NCBI RefSeq assembly: GCF_017873965.1 | Contig: NZ_JAGGKT010000003.1 | Span: 1 to 64,000, forward strand | Length of the DNA: 64,000 nucleotides | Reading direction: 5' to 3' | Source of the DNA: Ammoniphilus resinae | GTDB taxonomy: Bacteria; Bacillota; Bacilli; Aneurinibacillales; RAOX-1 | In this document: positions 24,731-33,756 of the stretch, piece after piece | Layout: each line of letters begins with the position of its first letter | Position numbering within the stretch: the first letter of the stretch is position 1 | Program-made: the position numbers and the translations under genes | The notes under the pieces: model-generated | Seen by the model: the letters and a program-made list of their open reading frames with translations, nothing else | Told to the model about the DNA's origin: nothing | Database searches by the model: none

Positions 24731-27115
24731 GTGATTAATAGTAAGATGAGTGCTGAGCTAAAATCAGGAGAATACTCCGTCTATGATCGGTCGGGAGGTT
24801 TTGATTTCGGGGATAAGTCAATGGTTGGAACACATACGTTGTGTATAACCAACTATGGTCGGGTGATTGCCCATGACACAGGGGGAATATTCGGATCGGA
24901 ACAGGTAATTGATTATAGTTTATCAATCAATGTAACCTTTCTTAATCATTTAATTCAGCTTAGCAGTGTCAGTTATGGGAAATTAACCTTTGATTTCATG
25001 ATGGGTGTGGAGGAATTTATCAACTTGTTCTCTTCCATTCCGAAGAACAAGTTTACTTTTGTTAACACCACCTCCAGTTATATCCAATGGCAGGGAACAA
25101 CTTATACTCTTGCGGATTTAATCTTCCTTGAGAATGAATTCCAGTTCAATGGCCAATCTGTTCCTTTTCGTCGGGTAGATTCCTTATCCTTTGATGAACA
25201 CGGGAAAATGACGATCAAGGGTCATTTTAAAGGAGATGAATATGCTACGCTTTATATTTTCAATCCAAAAATAGATGAATTGAAAAAGATCCAGGATCAA
25301 TGGAAGAGAACGCCGAAACTCTATGATCTAGTTGGAAAAGATACTACCCTGTGTCCGGTACGATTGCAATATAAGGCTGGAGGCAAAATTCGCTCTTCGG
25401 AGATCACCATGGTTTTTCGAGGGGATCAGGTCTTTCTTGTTGATGAAGCTTCACATAAGGTTTTACAATCCTTTTCGATTAAACATGATGAGTGGTATTT
25501 TCATTCGAATCACACGATGGCGGTAGTAATGAAGAATGAAATCCCCTATGTGCTGGAATTTGAAACTTCGAGTGCAAAGAAACGATATGATGATCAATTG
25601 GTGAAAAAGGATCTAAAGTTTTATGGCACGTACCAAATCGGCGGCCGCCTGAAGGGGGCGGACTTTCCTAGGGAGCCCATCTATCTTCTATTACATCATA
25701 GCGATTTATTATTTTTATTTGCCAATACTTTAACCCTAATGAAGATTTCTCTTCAGGAATTAACGACTGTCCAAAATGAGAATAAGATCTTTCTTCTTCA
25801 TTTATTAGATCGAGAAATTGGTCTACTGCTTGTATCCCCGCAGGATCCGATTCAGCAGGGCATCCAAGAGAAAGTACGAAGAGAAAAGAACCTTTCCATC
25901 GGATATACATCAGATCATCAACCTTTTTATTTAGAACAGGATATGAACCGTTTAGTATTTAAACAGGCCAAGAATAAGGAACTCTTTTCGATTGCCAACC
26001 AAGAGGTTAAGGATTTTTCAGTCACTGGTACTCAAGGGGATTTTAGTACAGTTCGTATGGTCTATGGAAATCAAACCCAGGATATTCATCTTCCCACAGC
26101 GCTAGTTCCACTTCTGATTCACCAAACTTATTTTTATACAAAAGCACCCATTGTTGGGAAGGTTTCTGAAGATCAACTCTATCTTAGTTGGACAAGGCTA
26201 GCCAATGATCACCTGCTTTATTATTTCTTTGGCCAGTTGTTTCTTTTGCAGAAAGGGATAGAAGAAATCCGCAATCAGGTGAAAAACCAAAATGATCGAA
26301 ATGCGGATCTCATCAATTATATGTACTACGCCATCCAGGAACAAAAGAAACGCTTGGATGCGGTCGCCATTTATTTTCCGGCATCATTACATCGGGATGG
26401 TCAGGAATTGCTAGGATCTGAGCTCCAAGAGGATTCATATCGGGGGCTTCAACGAAACCTAATGGGGATTACTTCACAAATTAAGGGATCTTTACATGAA
26501 ATAGAAAGTGCGCTTTCAGCTGTTTCTTCTATTATTATTCCAAAGGCGGATATGCAAAAGTTTATCGAGGAAAAAGAGAAAAGAGGGTATGATACTTCGA
26601 TAGCAGTAACAGGAACTGGGATTCTACTAGGTGCTTTAACAGGTGGAATCGGATACGCCTTCCTCTTGCCAGGGGCCTTCATGGGGCTGAATAATTATTT
26701 TTCGAGCAGGGACGCTGAAAGATTAGAGCGGATGCGAATAGAAAATGAGTATAATCGGTTGGATTTTTATATGACCAAGGCACTAGATGTTTTTGATCAT
26801 ATGATGCAAACCCTTGTGCCTTATCATGTAGCGGAAGTGAATAGAGCTGCCTTTCAGACCTTCCATTCATTAGCTCCCATCTACCAAAAGGCACTTTCGA
26901 ATCCGGAGATTAAAGAAGGTTTGTTTAAGAGAATTTCTCAGTACTATACGTTTAAGCAATTACCTGTTGATCAATCGGAAATGATGAAAAAGGAAAACTT
27001 AATCGATCAAATCGAGGGTTCTCTGCAGGTCGGTGCTGAATTTGCTAGTTTAATCAATAAGGAGGTAAAATATGTTCCAAAATCCATTGAAATCCCAAGA
27101 ATTGGGTCAATCTGA
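24731..27115 (+). CDS. Large uncharacterised protein (794 aa)
   Basis: I do not recognise this protein. The first 500 or so residues are beta-rich with many aromatic positions and no signal peptide; recurring pieces such as GRVIAHDTGG and KDLKFYGTYQIGG may reflect repeated PH-like or propeller units. Residues of about 500-600 are helical. At about 617-655 there is a Gly-rich hydrophobic stretch (TGTGILLGALTGGIGYAF) able to insert in a membrane, and then a long charged helical tail. GTG 24731 has AGAGGAGG upstream. Its end overlaps the next gene by 44 bases, with that gene's AAGGAGGT lying inside. A membrane-active or envelope-associated role is conceivable from the hydrophobic segment only. 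Confidence 0.6.
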   Translation: MINSKMSAELKSGEYSVYDRSGGFDFGDKSMVGTHTLCITNYGRVIAHDTGGIFGSEQVIDYSLSINVTFLNHLIQLSSVSYGKLTFDFMMGVEEFINLFSSIPKNKFTFVNTTSSYIQWQGTTYTLADLIFLENEFQFNGQSVPFRRVDSLSFDEHGKMTIKGHFKGDEYATLYIFNPKIDELKKIQDQWKRTPKLYDLVGKDTTLCPVRLQYKAGGKIRSSEITMVFRGDQVFLVDEASHKVLQSFSIKHDEWYFHSNHTMAVVMKNEIPYVLEFETSSAKKRYDDQLVKKDLKFYGTYQIGGRLKGADFPREPIYLLLHHSDLLFLFANTLTLMKISLQELTTVQNENKIFLLHLLDREIGLLLVSPQDPIQQGIQEKVRREKNLSIGYTSDHQPFYLEQDMNRLVFKQAKNKELFSIANQEVKDFSVTGTQGDFSTVRMVYGNQTQDIHLPTALVPLLIHQTYFYTKAPIVGKVSEDQLYLSWTRLANDHLLYYFFGQLFLLQKGIEEIRNQVKNQNDRNADLINYMYYAIQEQKKRLDAVAIYFPASLHRDGQELLGSELQEDSYRGLQRNLMGITSQIKGSLHEIESALSAVSSIIIPKADMQKFIEEKEKRGYDTSIAVTGTGILLGALTGGIGYAFLLPGAFMGLNNYFSSRDAERLERMRIENEYNRLDFYMTKALDVFDHMMQTLVPYHVAEVNRAAFQTFHSLAPIYQKALSNPEIKEGLFKRISQYYTFKQLPVDQSEMMKKENLIDQIEGSLQVGAEFASLINKEVKYVPKSIEIPRIGSI

Positions 27116-27398
27116 CCCATTTTCATCGCTTGACGGAGGCGGTAGCAATCAGGGTTTATCCCAGACAAGCCCCTTCACATCTTCAACAGAAACCTTTGTG
27201 TCTGAGTCCAGTATCAACCCACATCAACATTTTGTTGATCCACACTATGTGCACGGGTATGACCGGGCAGATGGTGTTCATGTTGATGGCTACTGGAGGG
27301 ATGGAGACGGCAACACAGACCATGACCTCACTGTTGAACAAGGAGGAGGTTATTTCCAAACAAACCCCGATGGAAATCTGTTTAATAATTTAGGGTAA
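27072..27398 (+). CDS. Small Gly/Asp/His-rich protein coupled to the 794-aa gene
   Basis: A 108-residue protein. The first half is Ser/Gly/Gln-rich and disordered-looking. The second half has the pattern HYVHGYDRADGVHVDGYWRD ending in FQTNPDGNLFNNLG, which resembles short repeats of the VxGYxRxDGTxVxxYxR...NPDGN type found in unrelated bacterial proteins. There is no signal peptide. ATG 27072 is preceded by AAGGAGGT, lying inside the 794-residue gene in another frame. Overlap makes a functional link likely; what the pair does is unknown. Confidence 0.6.
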   Translation: MFQNPLKSQELGQSDPFSSLDGGGSNQGLSQTSPFTSSTETFVSESSINPHQHFVDPHYVHGYDRADGVHVDGYWRDGDGNTDHDLTVEQGGGYFQTNPDGNLFNNLG

Positions 27399-27417
27399 TT
27401 AAGCTGATCAAACAAAA

Positions 27418-27728
27418 GGCCCATGAAGACCAAAGTGTCCATTTGAAAATGAGAAAATGGTCATCATCGGGCCCATGAAGACCAAAATACCCATTTGGAA
27501 TTGGGAAAACGGTCATCATCGGGCCTATGAAGACCAAAATGCTCATTTAGAATTGGGAAAATGGTCATCATCAGGCTCATGAAGACCAAAATGCTCATTT
27601 GGAATTGGGAAAATGGTCATCATCGGGCCTATGAAGACCAAATTGCTCATTTGGAAGTGAGAAAACGGTCATCATCGGGCCTATGAAGACCAAAATACCC
27701 ATTTTAAAATGCTAAAGTGGTCATCATG
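27418..27728. repeat. Tandem 52-bp dyad repeat array 2 (6 copies)
   Basis: ATGAAGACCA recurs at 27423, 27475, 27527, 27579, 27631 and 27683, exactly every 52 bases. Each copy ends in YGGTCATCATC. The right arm of one copy and the left arm of the next form a hairpin, GGTCATCAT-loop-ATGAAGACC, with one A-A mismatch; the intervening 25 bases (mostly CATTTGGAATTGGGAAAA-like) are less conserved. The array fills most of the gap 27399-27863. No T-runs follow the hairpins, so they are not ordinary terminators. Besides this array the gap shows no gene. Confidence 0.9.
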
Positions 27729-27863
27729 ATTGCAAAGTAGATCAAATTCTATCTTTTATCCTATGTTTGCAGCCTCCCCCCACCTCTCCCCTTAACAAAC
27801 TCTTCTTTTTTGCCGATAAAAACAATAGAGTGAATTCGGATACGTTTGAAAGGATTGGATTGG

Positions 27864-28160
27864 ATGATCCAAAAATGGTTTAACCAAATAAGAAAAAAAG
27901 AAGTAAACGGGCCAGCGGCTGCTGTCATTCGATTCGATCAAGAAAAGGACAATGTTCCAACTGTTGTCGCATCGGGTAAGGGCGCTATAGCTCTACAAAT
28001 TATTGAGAAGGCAAAGGAGCATGGGATTCCCATACAGGAGGATCCTGTTGTCGTAAGTCAATTAATAGATATGGATTTGGGTGAAAATATCCCTCCACAA
28101 CTTTATTCGGTTATTGCCGAGATCCTTATAATGATTGAGGAATTGGAGAAAAAATTATAG
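27864..28160 (+). CDS. FlhB C-domain-like protein, YlqH family (copy 1)
   Basis: A 98-residue soluble protein matching the cytoplasmic C-terminal domain of the export switch FlhB: AAAVIRFDQEKDNVPTVVA, ALQIIEKAKEHGIPIQED, and ENIPPQLYSVIAEIL. Transmembrane helices are absent, and the NPTH autocleavage motif is replaced by NGPA, so it cannot self-cleave. In B. subtilis the free-standing homologue is YlqH, next to ylqG, as here. A helper or competitor of FlhB at the export gate is inferred. ATG 27864 has AAAGGA 9 bases upstream; TTG 27846 is less likely. Confidence 0.8.
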   Translation: MIQKWFNQIRKKEVNGPAAAVIRFDQEKDNVPTVVASGKGAIALQIIEKAKEHGIPIQEDPVVVSQLIDMDLGENIPPQLYSVIAEILIMIEELEKKL

Positions 28161-28178
28161 GAAGCGGAGGGAAACAAA

Positions 28179-30290
28179 ATGAAAGTTGGACAGGTATCCA
28201 CTCAACCTACGCAGGGGATTCGTACGGACAGTTCTGTGGAAATGAAAGAGGGAGAGATCGTTACTTCAACGATTAAAGAAAGGCTTCCTAATAATGAAGC
28301 CATTCTCCAGATTCGGGGCAAAGATGTTCAAGTGAAATTCGAAGGTAGTGTTCCTTCCGGAGATAAAGTAACAGTACAAGTTGTAAAGTCTGATGGGGAT
28401 CTCCCGAAGGTAAAAGCTGTGACTGATGGGGGGAAAGGGCAAAGCGTTGATGCAGATCTCGCAAAAATTTTAAGAAGTCTTGGAGTTTCTCCCACACCTG
28501 AATTAAGAGTGGCACTTAAATACGCACTAGACCAAGGATTTCCTTTGGATAAAGCCGCTGTCACAAATTTAACAGCCTTTTTGGAAAAGTATCCGGGAGA
28601 AATCAAGCAAAAACTGGAGACAGTGAAGATGATCATCAATAAGGGGGTGGAGATCACGCCGCTGCATCTTAATTCCGTTCATGAGGCTTTGAATGGAAAA
28701 CCAATCGGTCAGCAATTGATGGACATAGTTACAAGCTTAGGCCTGGATCCAACGTCTTCTCCATTCGAAGCAAAGTCGACTGTTCCAGAAATACTCAAAC
28801 AAATCAAGGAGATAGTACAGCAGGAACCCAACCTAGAAAAAGCTCTCAAACTAGTTCGTGAACATTTAGCCAACGTTCCACATCTTGATCGGGAACTAAC
28901 AATCAAGTTGGAAAGAGCTCTTAGCGAAGCCCAACAGCTACTCCAACTGGGAAGGGAAGGTTCGGCCCAGGTACGAGTGAATCAAGCCATTCAATTAGTG
29001 GAGATGAAGAGCAGCGAAGTACCTGCTAGTACAACACAGATCGATTCCCAAACAGCATCTTTACAACAAGGCGATACAGACAAACGGATCGGGACCGATT
29101 CAATGGATGAGCGTCTTACCTCTTTCCAACTAGGAGAAGAGCTGGTTGCTGGAATTCCAACGGGCGCTCGGGATATTGCCATCACACATATAACCAAGCG
29201 GATGGCACAAGCTACGGTTGAATTTAAAGAGCTTAAAAGGGAAGCGGCACGAAATTTAGATATCCTGCTCAGATTTACAGACGGAATGAAACACAATGTC
29301 TATCCGCAAGTAAAGGAAATGATCCAATCAACCATTGATATCATTGACAAAGCTATTTTGAAAAGTGATTTTATCATGTTTGCGGATATGGAAACGGAAA
29401 AAAAGATGTTGGGTATGAGCATGGATTTAGCTACCGCTAAAAAGTTAGTAGCGAATGGAGAGAATGCACAAGCGGCAACAATCCTCCAAGAGATTAAAAC
29501 AAAGTTAGAAAAGCTGAATTGGCGTCCTGCTGATGTGAAGATTAGACATATGGTTGATCAGTTTCCCAATGAAACGAATCCTGTCAAAGAGGTCGTAAAA
29601 CACCATGTTGATCCCTTTCTTGGCTCGGAAAAATTGGACGGTTCCGCAAGAAATACTTTTGAACTTTTTCGCTCCCTTGGTCTGAACTATGACAGCGAAG
29701 CAGCACAATCCCTCGTATCCCCACAAAGTGGGGGGAATGAGGAGCACCTACAAAAAAATATGAAGGCTGTCATGATGAAACTTCTTCATACAGATGGAAA
29801 TGTGCCATTAGATTCTAAGGTGGATCAGCAGGCTAAGGAATTCGTGCAACATATAACGGGGCAGCAGCTATTAAGTAAAAGTGATACAGGCTCTTTACAA
29901 ACGATGTTTTTCTCCTTACCGTTCATGATGGGAGCAAAAACAGAAACGGTTAAGCTTTATGTGAACGGAAAAAAAGAGGGGCAGAAAATAGATTGGGAGA
30001 ATTGTAATTTATATTTTCTAATGGATACGAAGAAAATTGGAGAATTGGGGATCTTATTGAATGCCAATAATCGGAATTTATCTATTACCTTGAAAAACGA
30101 CCATCCGGGTTTTAAAGAAAAAATGGAGACGATCGCTAATCGGTGCAAAGGAAAGCTTGAGGAGATCGGATACAATATTGCTTCACTTCAATTTACTAAG
30201 TTGACAACGGAACCAATCGAGAAAAAAATAAGTGAACCCACGAAACCCCTTGCTCCAGCAACACCGAAAGGGTTTGATTTCACAATATGA
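28179..30290 (+). CDS. YlqG-like protein, FliK-like C-terminus
   Basis: A 703-residue protein of the YlqG type. The N-terminal 70 residues include a beta-rich segment (SVPSGDKVTVQVV). The middle is long and helical with many Lys, Glu and Gln. Residues of about 570-690 (FFSLPFMMGAKTETVKLYVN, ELGILLNANNRNLSITLK) look like the substrate-switching domain of hook-length protein FliK. The gene is placed between two FlhB-C-like genes, so a partner relation between ruler-type and FlhB-type proteins appears twice encoded. The true FliK lies at 52469-53848. Its end overlaps the next start by 4 bases. Confidence 0.7.
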   Translation: MKVGQVSTQPTQGIRTDSSVEMKEGEIVTSTIKERLPNNEAILQIRGKDVQVKFEGSVPSGDKVTVQVVKSDGDLPKVKAVTDGGKGQSVDADLAKILRSLGVSPTPELRVALKYALDQGFPLDKAAVTNLTAFLEKYPGEIKQKLETVKMIINKGVEITPLHLNSVHEALNGKPIGQQLMDIVTSLGLDPTSSPFEAKSTVPEILKQIKEIVQQEPNLEKALKLVREHLANVPHLDRELTIKLERALSEAQQLLQLGREGSAQVRVNQAIQLVEMKSSEVPASTTQIDSQTASLQQGDTDKRIGTDSMDERLTSFQLGEELVAGIPTGARDIAITHITKRMAQATVEFKELKREAARNLDILLRFTDGMKHNVYPQVKEMIQSTIDIIDKAILKSDFIMFADMETEKKMLGMSMDLATAKKLVANGENAQAATILQEIKTKLEKLNWRPADVKIRHMVDQFPNETNPVKEVVKHHVDPFLGSEKLDGSARNTFELFRSLGLNYDSEAAQSLVSPQSGGNEEHLQKNMKAVMMKLLHTDGNVPLDSKVDQQAKEFVQHITGQQLLSKSDTGSLQTMFFSLPFMMGAKTETVKLYVNGKKEGQKIDWENCNLYFLMDTKKIGELGILLNANNRNLSITLKNDHPGFKEKMETIANRCKGKLEEIGYNIASLQFTKLTTEPIEKKISEPTKPLAPATPKGFDFTI

Positions 30291-30583
30291 TCCATAAAAC
30301 ATTTCATTTCGATAGAAAAAGGGCAATACAGGATCAATCAGCCGCTATTATTCGTTACAATGAAGGATTTGATCAAGCCCCAATGATTGTTGCGCAGGCA
30401 AAGGGAAACTTAGCCAATAAAATCATTCAACTTGCAAAAGAGCAAAACATCCCTTTACAAGAAGACTCCCAATTCATCGGAAATCTTCTAGACATGGATC
30501 TGGGGGATTCGGTTCCACCACAACTTTATTCAGTGATGGCTGAAATTTTTTTAATGATCGAGGAAATCACGAAGAATGCTTAA
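30287..30583 (+). CDS. FlhB C-domain-like protein, YlqH family (copy 2)
   Basis: A 98-residue paralogue of the product of 27864-28160: SAAIIRYNEGFDQAPMIVAQ, IIQLAKEQNIPLQED and DSVPPQLYSVMAEIF match the FlhB C-domain. NPTH is replaced by QDQS. It starts inside the stop of the ylqG-like gene (ATGA overlap), so it is coupled to it. Two copies flanking one FliK-like gene is unusual; most Bacillales have one. Confidence 0.8.
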   Translation: MIHKTFHFDRKRAIQDQSAAIIRYNEGFDQAPMIVAQAKGNLANKIIQLAKEQNIPLQEDSQFIGNLLDMDLGDSVPPQLYSVMAEIFLMIEEITKNA

Positions 30584-30607
30584 TAAATGATTCTAACGTG
30601 TCGATAT
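30580..30607 (+). promoter_or_regulatory. Possible sigma-D-type promoter of the second flagellin operon
   Basis: TTAA (30580-30583), 16 bases, GTCGATAT (30600-30607). Each element has one mismatch to TAAA and GCCGATAT. It would start transcription about 30 bases before fliS2. The site overlaps the stop codon of the gene before. Confidence 0.5.
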
Positions 30608-30641
30608 AATATATAACTCAACTCGAAATGGTGGGGGTAAT

Positions 30642-31097
30642 ATGGAAGAGAAACTATCACAGCTAACAGAAGAAATAGTCTATAAAAAAACACCCCAGGA
30701 AATTACCAACCTTCTCTACCAGGCCTGTAAAGAAAAAATAGAAAAGGCCATTGTGTTAATGAAAAAGAAGGATTACATAGAGGCGAACCGTCTACTCCAG
30801 AAAGGTAATGATTTATTGTATCGGTTAGGGGCGGGCATAAACTATGAAGCTGGAATTGTTGCTGATCAACTTGAAGCATTATATGATTACATGGCTAATG
30901 CGTTGATTGAGGCAAACATTAAAAAGGATATTTCCAAACTTGAAGAAGTCCTTCAAATCCTTCACATTGTTCAAGAAGCTTGGAGCCAAGCAATGATGAA
31001 AGGGGTAGACAACACCAATCGCTTGATGCGAAAAAAGGTATTAGCCTACGATCAAGATTTTCATGACAATTATGGAGCTATCGATAGAAAAGAATAA
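30642..31097 (+). CDS. FliS-like flagellin chaperone (second copy)
   Basis: A 151-residue four-helix FliS-type chaperone, which would bind the C-terminal D0 helix of flagellin and stop early polymerisation. KTPQEITNLLYQACKEKIEKA, YEAGIVADQLEALYDYMANA and LEEVLQILHIVQEAWSQAM match the family. It is longer than the FliS at 60333-60716 (127 residues), from which it differs widely. It lies 14 bases before flagellin 2, so it is probably the dedicated chaperone of that flagellin. Confidence 0.88.
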   Translation: MEEKLSQLTEEIVYKKTPQEITNLLYQACKEKIEKAIVLMKKKDYIEANRLLQKGNDLLYRLGAGINYEAGIVADQLEALYDYMANALIEANIKKDISKLEEVLQILHIVQEAWSQAMMKGVDNTNRLMRKKVLAYDQDFHDNYGAIDRKE

Positions 31098-31111
31098 GGG
31101 GAAGATAACAA

Positions 31112-33133
31112 ATGCGTATCAATCATAATATTCAGGCATTAAATACATATCGTCAATTATCACAAAACCAGGGAACCATATCCAAGCATTTGGAAAGACT
31201 ATCTTCTGGCTTGAGAATTAACCGGGCAGCAGATGATGCTGCTGGACTAGCTATTTCCGAAAAAATGCGTTCTCAGATTAAGGGGCTTGCCATGGCTGAA
31301 AGAAATGCATTGGATGGAATTTCCCTTATTCAAACGGCAGAGGGTGCACTTAATGAAACCAACGCAATCTTACAGCGTATGCGAGAACTAGCCGTACAAG
31401 CCGCGAATGACACGATGACGGATGAGGATCGGGTCAATATTCAAAAGGAAGTCAATGCATTAACCGATGAAATCAACCGGATTGGAAATACAACGAACTT
31501 TAATACGAGGAAACTTTTGAATGGGGATGTATCAGCCAATGTTGCCACACCTGCTAGAATTGTAGGTGAAGACTTGGGCGCTAGTGTGGAAATTATCCCA
31601 GCTTCAACCAAAGGAACCGCGACAGGGACTGCTGTTAACAATCCCGTTGAAATTCATGGGGATACAAATGGGTTTGCAACAGGAAATATCAAAGTTAATG
31701 ATACTGATTTAACCGGTACCCCCATAACTATTAATAGTTCAAATAATGAATTAACGCTAACAGTTGGTGGAGTACAAAAAACAATTGTACTGACTGATGG
31801 TGTAACTTATAATGGAACAGCTCCAACAGATTTAGCTGCACTAATTAATGATATTAAAGCCGAACTAGATGCAGCTTTCGGCTCGGGGCAGGCGACAGCA
31901 GCAGTTGACTCAAATGGCTTTTTGCAAATCACAGACAATACCACCACAGGTGCAAATAGTATAGTTACCATTGACGGGGGAAATGCTGCAGCAACTTTAT
32001 TTGGATCCCCCATCACCTCTACTAGTGGGGCGAAAAATGACGAATTAACTTTTGAACTGGACGGGGTCCCACAAACCATTACGCTTTCACAAGGAACCTA
32101 CAGTACACCAACTGACCTAATTAATGAGTTAAATACGCTAGCAACTACTCCTGCTCCAGGCATTGCAGTTACCTTCTCACTGAATGGGAACGCAATTGTA
32201 GCTGCAAGCAACTCCTCTGGAGCAACTAGTTCTGTTACGAACATTGGAGGGGATGCCGCAACGGATCTTGGTCTGGTTGGAGCAACAATTGTAAATGGGA
32301 AAGATCAAAATAATGAATTAAAAATCAATGTAGAAGGTACCGAAGTCACAGCTATTATTCCAGATGCAACCTATACTGATCTAGATGTCTTAGCAACCGC
32401 TGTTCAAGATGCAGTGAATACGGCTTTGGCGGCAGCTGGGTCGTCTGCAACTGTGAATGTTACGCACTCCAATGGAAACCTAACGATCGAAGATACAAAA
32501 GACGGGAAATTAAGTACAATTGAAATTACCAATGGAACAGCAGCCACAATAGAAAACAAGGCAGCAGCTAACGCATTAGGTTTCATTGGGGATGGGATCA
32601 CAAATTCTTCTGATATGGGAGAGGACGGCTCAGATAACGCCCTTCAGATGCAAATAGGATCTAACAAAGGAGACCAATTGGCGATATCCATCGATGATGC
32701 TCGTGCATTTGCGCTTGGACTGACTCATACGGTTTCGTCAACGATGGCTTTTACCGGCCATGACGGAAGCACAATTGATGTGGAATATTCTTCAACCAAT
32801 ACCATAACCAATAATGGGGTTACTGAGTATGTCCTTGATATTTCCACCCACGATGCAGCAGAAAAAGCGATCTCAGTAATTGATAACTCAATTACGGTTA
32901 TTACGACGCAACGTGCCAATCTGGGGGCTGTGCAAAATCGCTTAGAACATACCATTAGTAACCTTGGTACAACAAACGAAAACTTAACAGCTTCGGAGTC
33001 ACGTATTCGTGATGCAGATATGGCAATGGAAATGGCGGAGTTCACGAAAAACAATATCATTAATCAAGCTGCCACAGCTATGTTAGCTCAGGCAAATCAA
33101 TTGCCACAGGGGATTCTTCAACTGCTTAAATAA
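31112..33133 (+). CDS. Flagellin 2, large, with flagellin-IN-type repeats
   Basis: A 673-residue flagellin. Both ends are canonical: MRINHNIQALNTYRQL, RLSSGLRINRAADDAAGLAI, then ESRIRDADMAMEMAEFTKNN and ANQLPQGILQLLK. Between residues of about 170 and 500 lie at least three related beta-rich units beginning like NNELTLTVGG, NDELTFELDG and NNELKINVEG, each followed by a helix with DLxxLxxxIxxxL. This is the flagellin-IN (Flagellin hook IN) repeat pattern. The outer surface thus differs fully from flagellin 1. It has its own chaperone and terminator. Mixed or alternative filaments are possible. Confidence 0.95.
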   Translation: MRINHNIQALNTYRQLSQNQGTISKHLERLSSGLRINRAADDAAGLAISEKMRSQIKGLAMAERNALDGISLIQTAEGALNETNAILQRMRELAVQAANDTMTDEDRVNIQKEVNALTDEINRIGNTTNFNTRKLLNGDVSANVATPARIVGEDLGASVEIIPASTKGTATGTAVNNPVEIHGDTNGFATGNIKVNDTDLTGTPITINSSNNELTLTVGGVQKTIVLTDGVTYNGTAPTDLAALINDIKAELDAAFGSGQATAAVDSNGFLQITDNTTTGANSIVTIDGGNAAATLFGSPITSTSGAKNDELTFELDGVPQTITLSQGTYSTPTDLINELNTLATTPAPGIAVTFSLNGNAIVAASNSSGATSSVTNIGGDAATDLGLVGATIVNGKDQNNELKINVEGTEVTAIIPDATYTDLDVLATAVQDAVNTALAAAGSSATVNVTHSNGNLTIEDTKDGKLSTIEITNGTAATIENKAAANALGFIGDGITNSSDMGEDGSDNALQMQIGSNKGDQLAISIDDARAFALGLTHTVSSTMAFTGHDGSTIDVEYSSTNTITNNGVTEYVLDISTHDAAEKAISVIDNSITVITTQRANLGAVQNRLEHTISNLGTTNENLTASESRIRDADMAMEMAEFTKNNIINQAATAMLAQANQLPQGILQLLK

Positions 33134-33159
33134 GGGATCGTCTATTAGGGTCAATTGAT

Positions 33160-33194
33160 AGAGGGCTAAGTCACATGGCTTAACCCTCTTTTTT
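33160..33194 (+). terminator. Rho-independent terminator of flagellin 2
   Basis: AGAGGG-C-TAAG (33160-33170) pairs with CTTA-A-CCCTCT (to 33189), followed by TTTTT. Confidence 0.85.
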
Positions 33195-33299
33195 GTTCAC
33201 CCTTGGATGAATTCGTTTTGTACATAGTGGTTGTAGATGTAGAATCCCTACCAATGTGATAAATTAAGATGTAGAAATGATCCGAAAGGTTGTGCAGCC

Positions 33300-33737
33300 A
33301 TGGAAGTCAGCAAAATTGGACGAGCGGGGCTTGAAAAAATAAAAGGGAAACAAGATGTCCCGGGGGAAAGTATTTCCTTCTCCGAATTGATGCAAAAGAA
33401 GCGCAATGAAGCCACGATGGAGAAGTTCCATAAATTAATTCAAGATATTGATGATCAAGGGAAGGTTTTGGCTGAAACCTGCACAGTTGAGGAACTTCGG
33501 AAATATAAAGGCCTGGTTAAAGAACTTTTGGATGATACCGTGAAAAATGGGGTGGCTCTAGAAGAACGGCAGGGTTTCAATCGTCGGGGACGGACGAAAA
33601 TTTATAAAATCATTACGGAAGTTGATAAAAAATTGCTGGAGCTAACAGACGCCGTATTAAAAAAGGAAGAAAAGGGTCTTCGCATTCTCGATCTAGTGGG
33701 AGAAATCAAAGGGATGTTGGTGAACATCTATGCTTAG
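33300..33737 (+). CDS. YaaR family (DUF327) protein
   Basis: A 145-residue, charged, helical, soluble protein. The family marks are the N-terminal SISFSELMQKKRNEATMEKFH, the middle LRKYKGLVKELLDDTVKNG and RRGRTKIYKIITEVDKKLLEL. YaaR proteins occur in Bacillales near flagellar or sporulation genes and their function is unknown. It ends the flagellin 2 block and is followed by array 3. AAAGG lies 10 bases before the ATG. Confidence 0.85.
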   Translation: MEVSKIGRAGLEKIKGKQDVPGESISFSELMQKKRNEATMEKFHKLIQDIDDQGKVLAETCTVEELRKYKGLVKELLDDTVKNGVALEERQGFNRRGRTKIYKIITEVDKKLLELTDAVLKKEEKGLRILDLVGEIKGMLVNIYA

Positions 33738-33756
33738 AAGACGGCTGAAGTGGAAA

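Noticed and set aside
27864-28160. Functional FlhB export-gate protein
   Set aside because: Only the cytoplasmic C-domain is present, with neither transmembrane helices nor the NPTH cleavage motif, so it is called YlqH-like.
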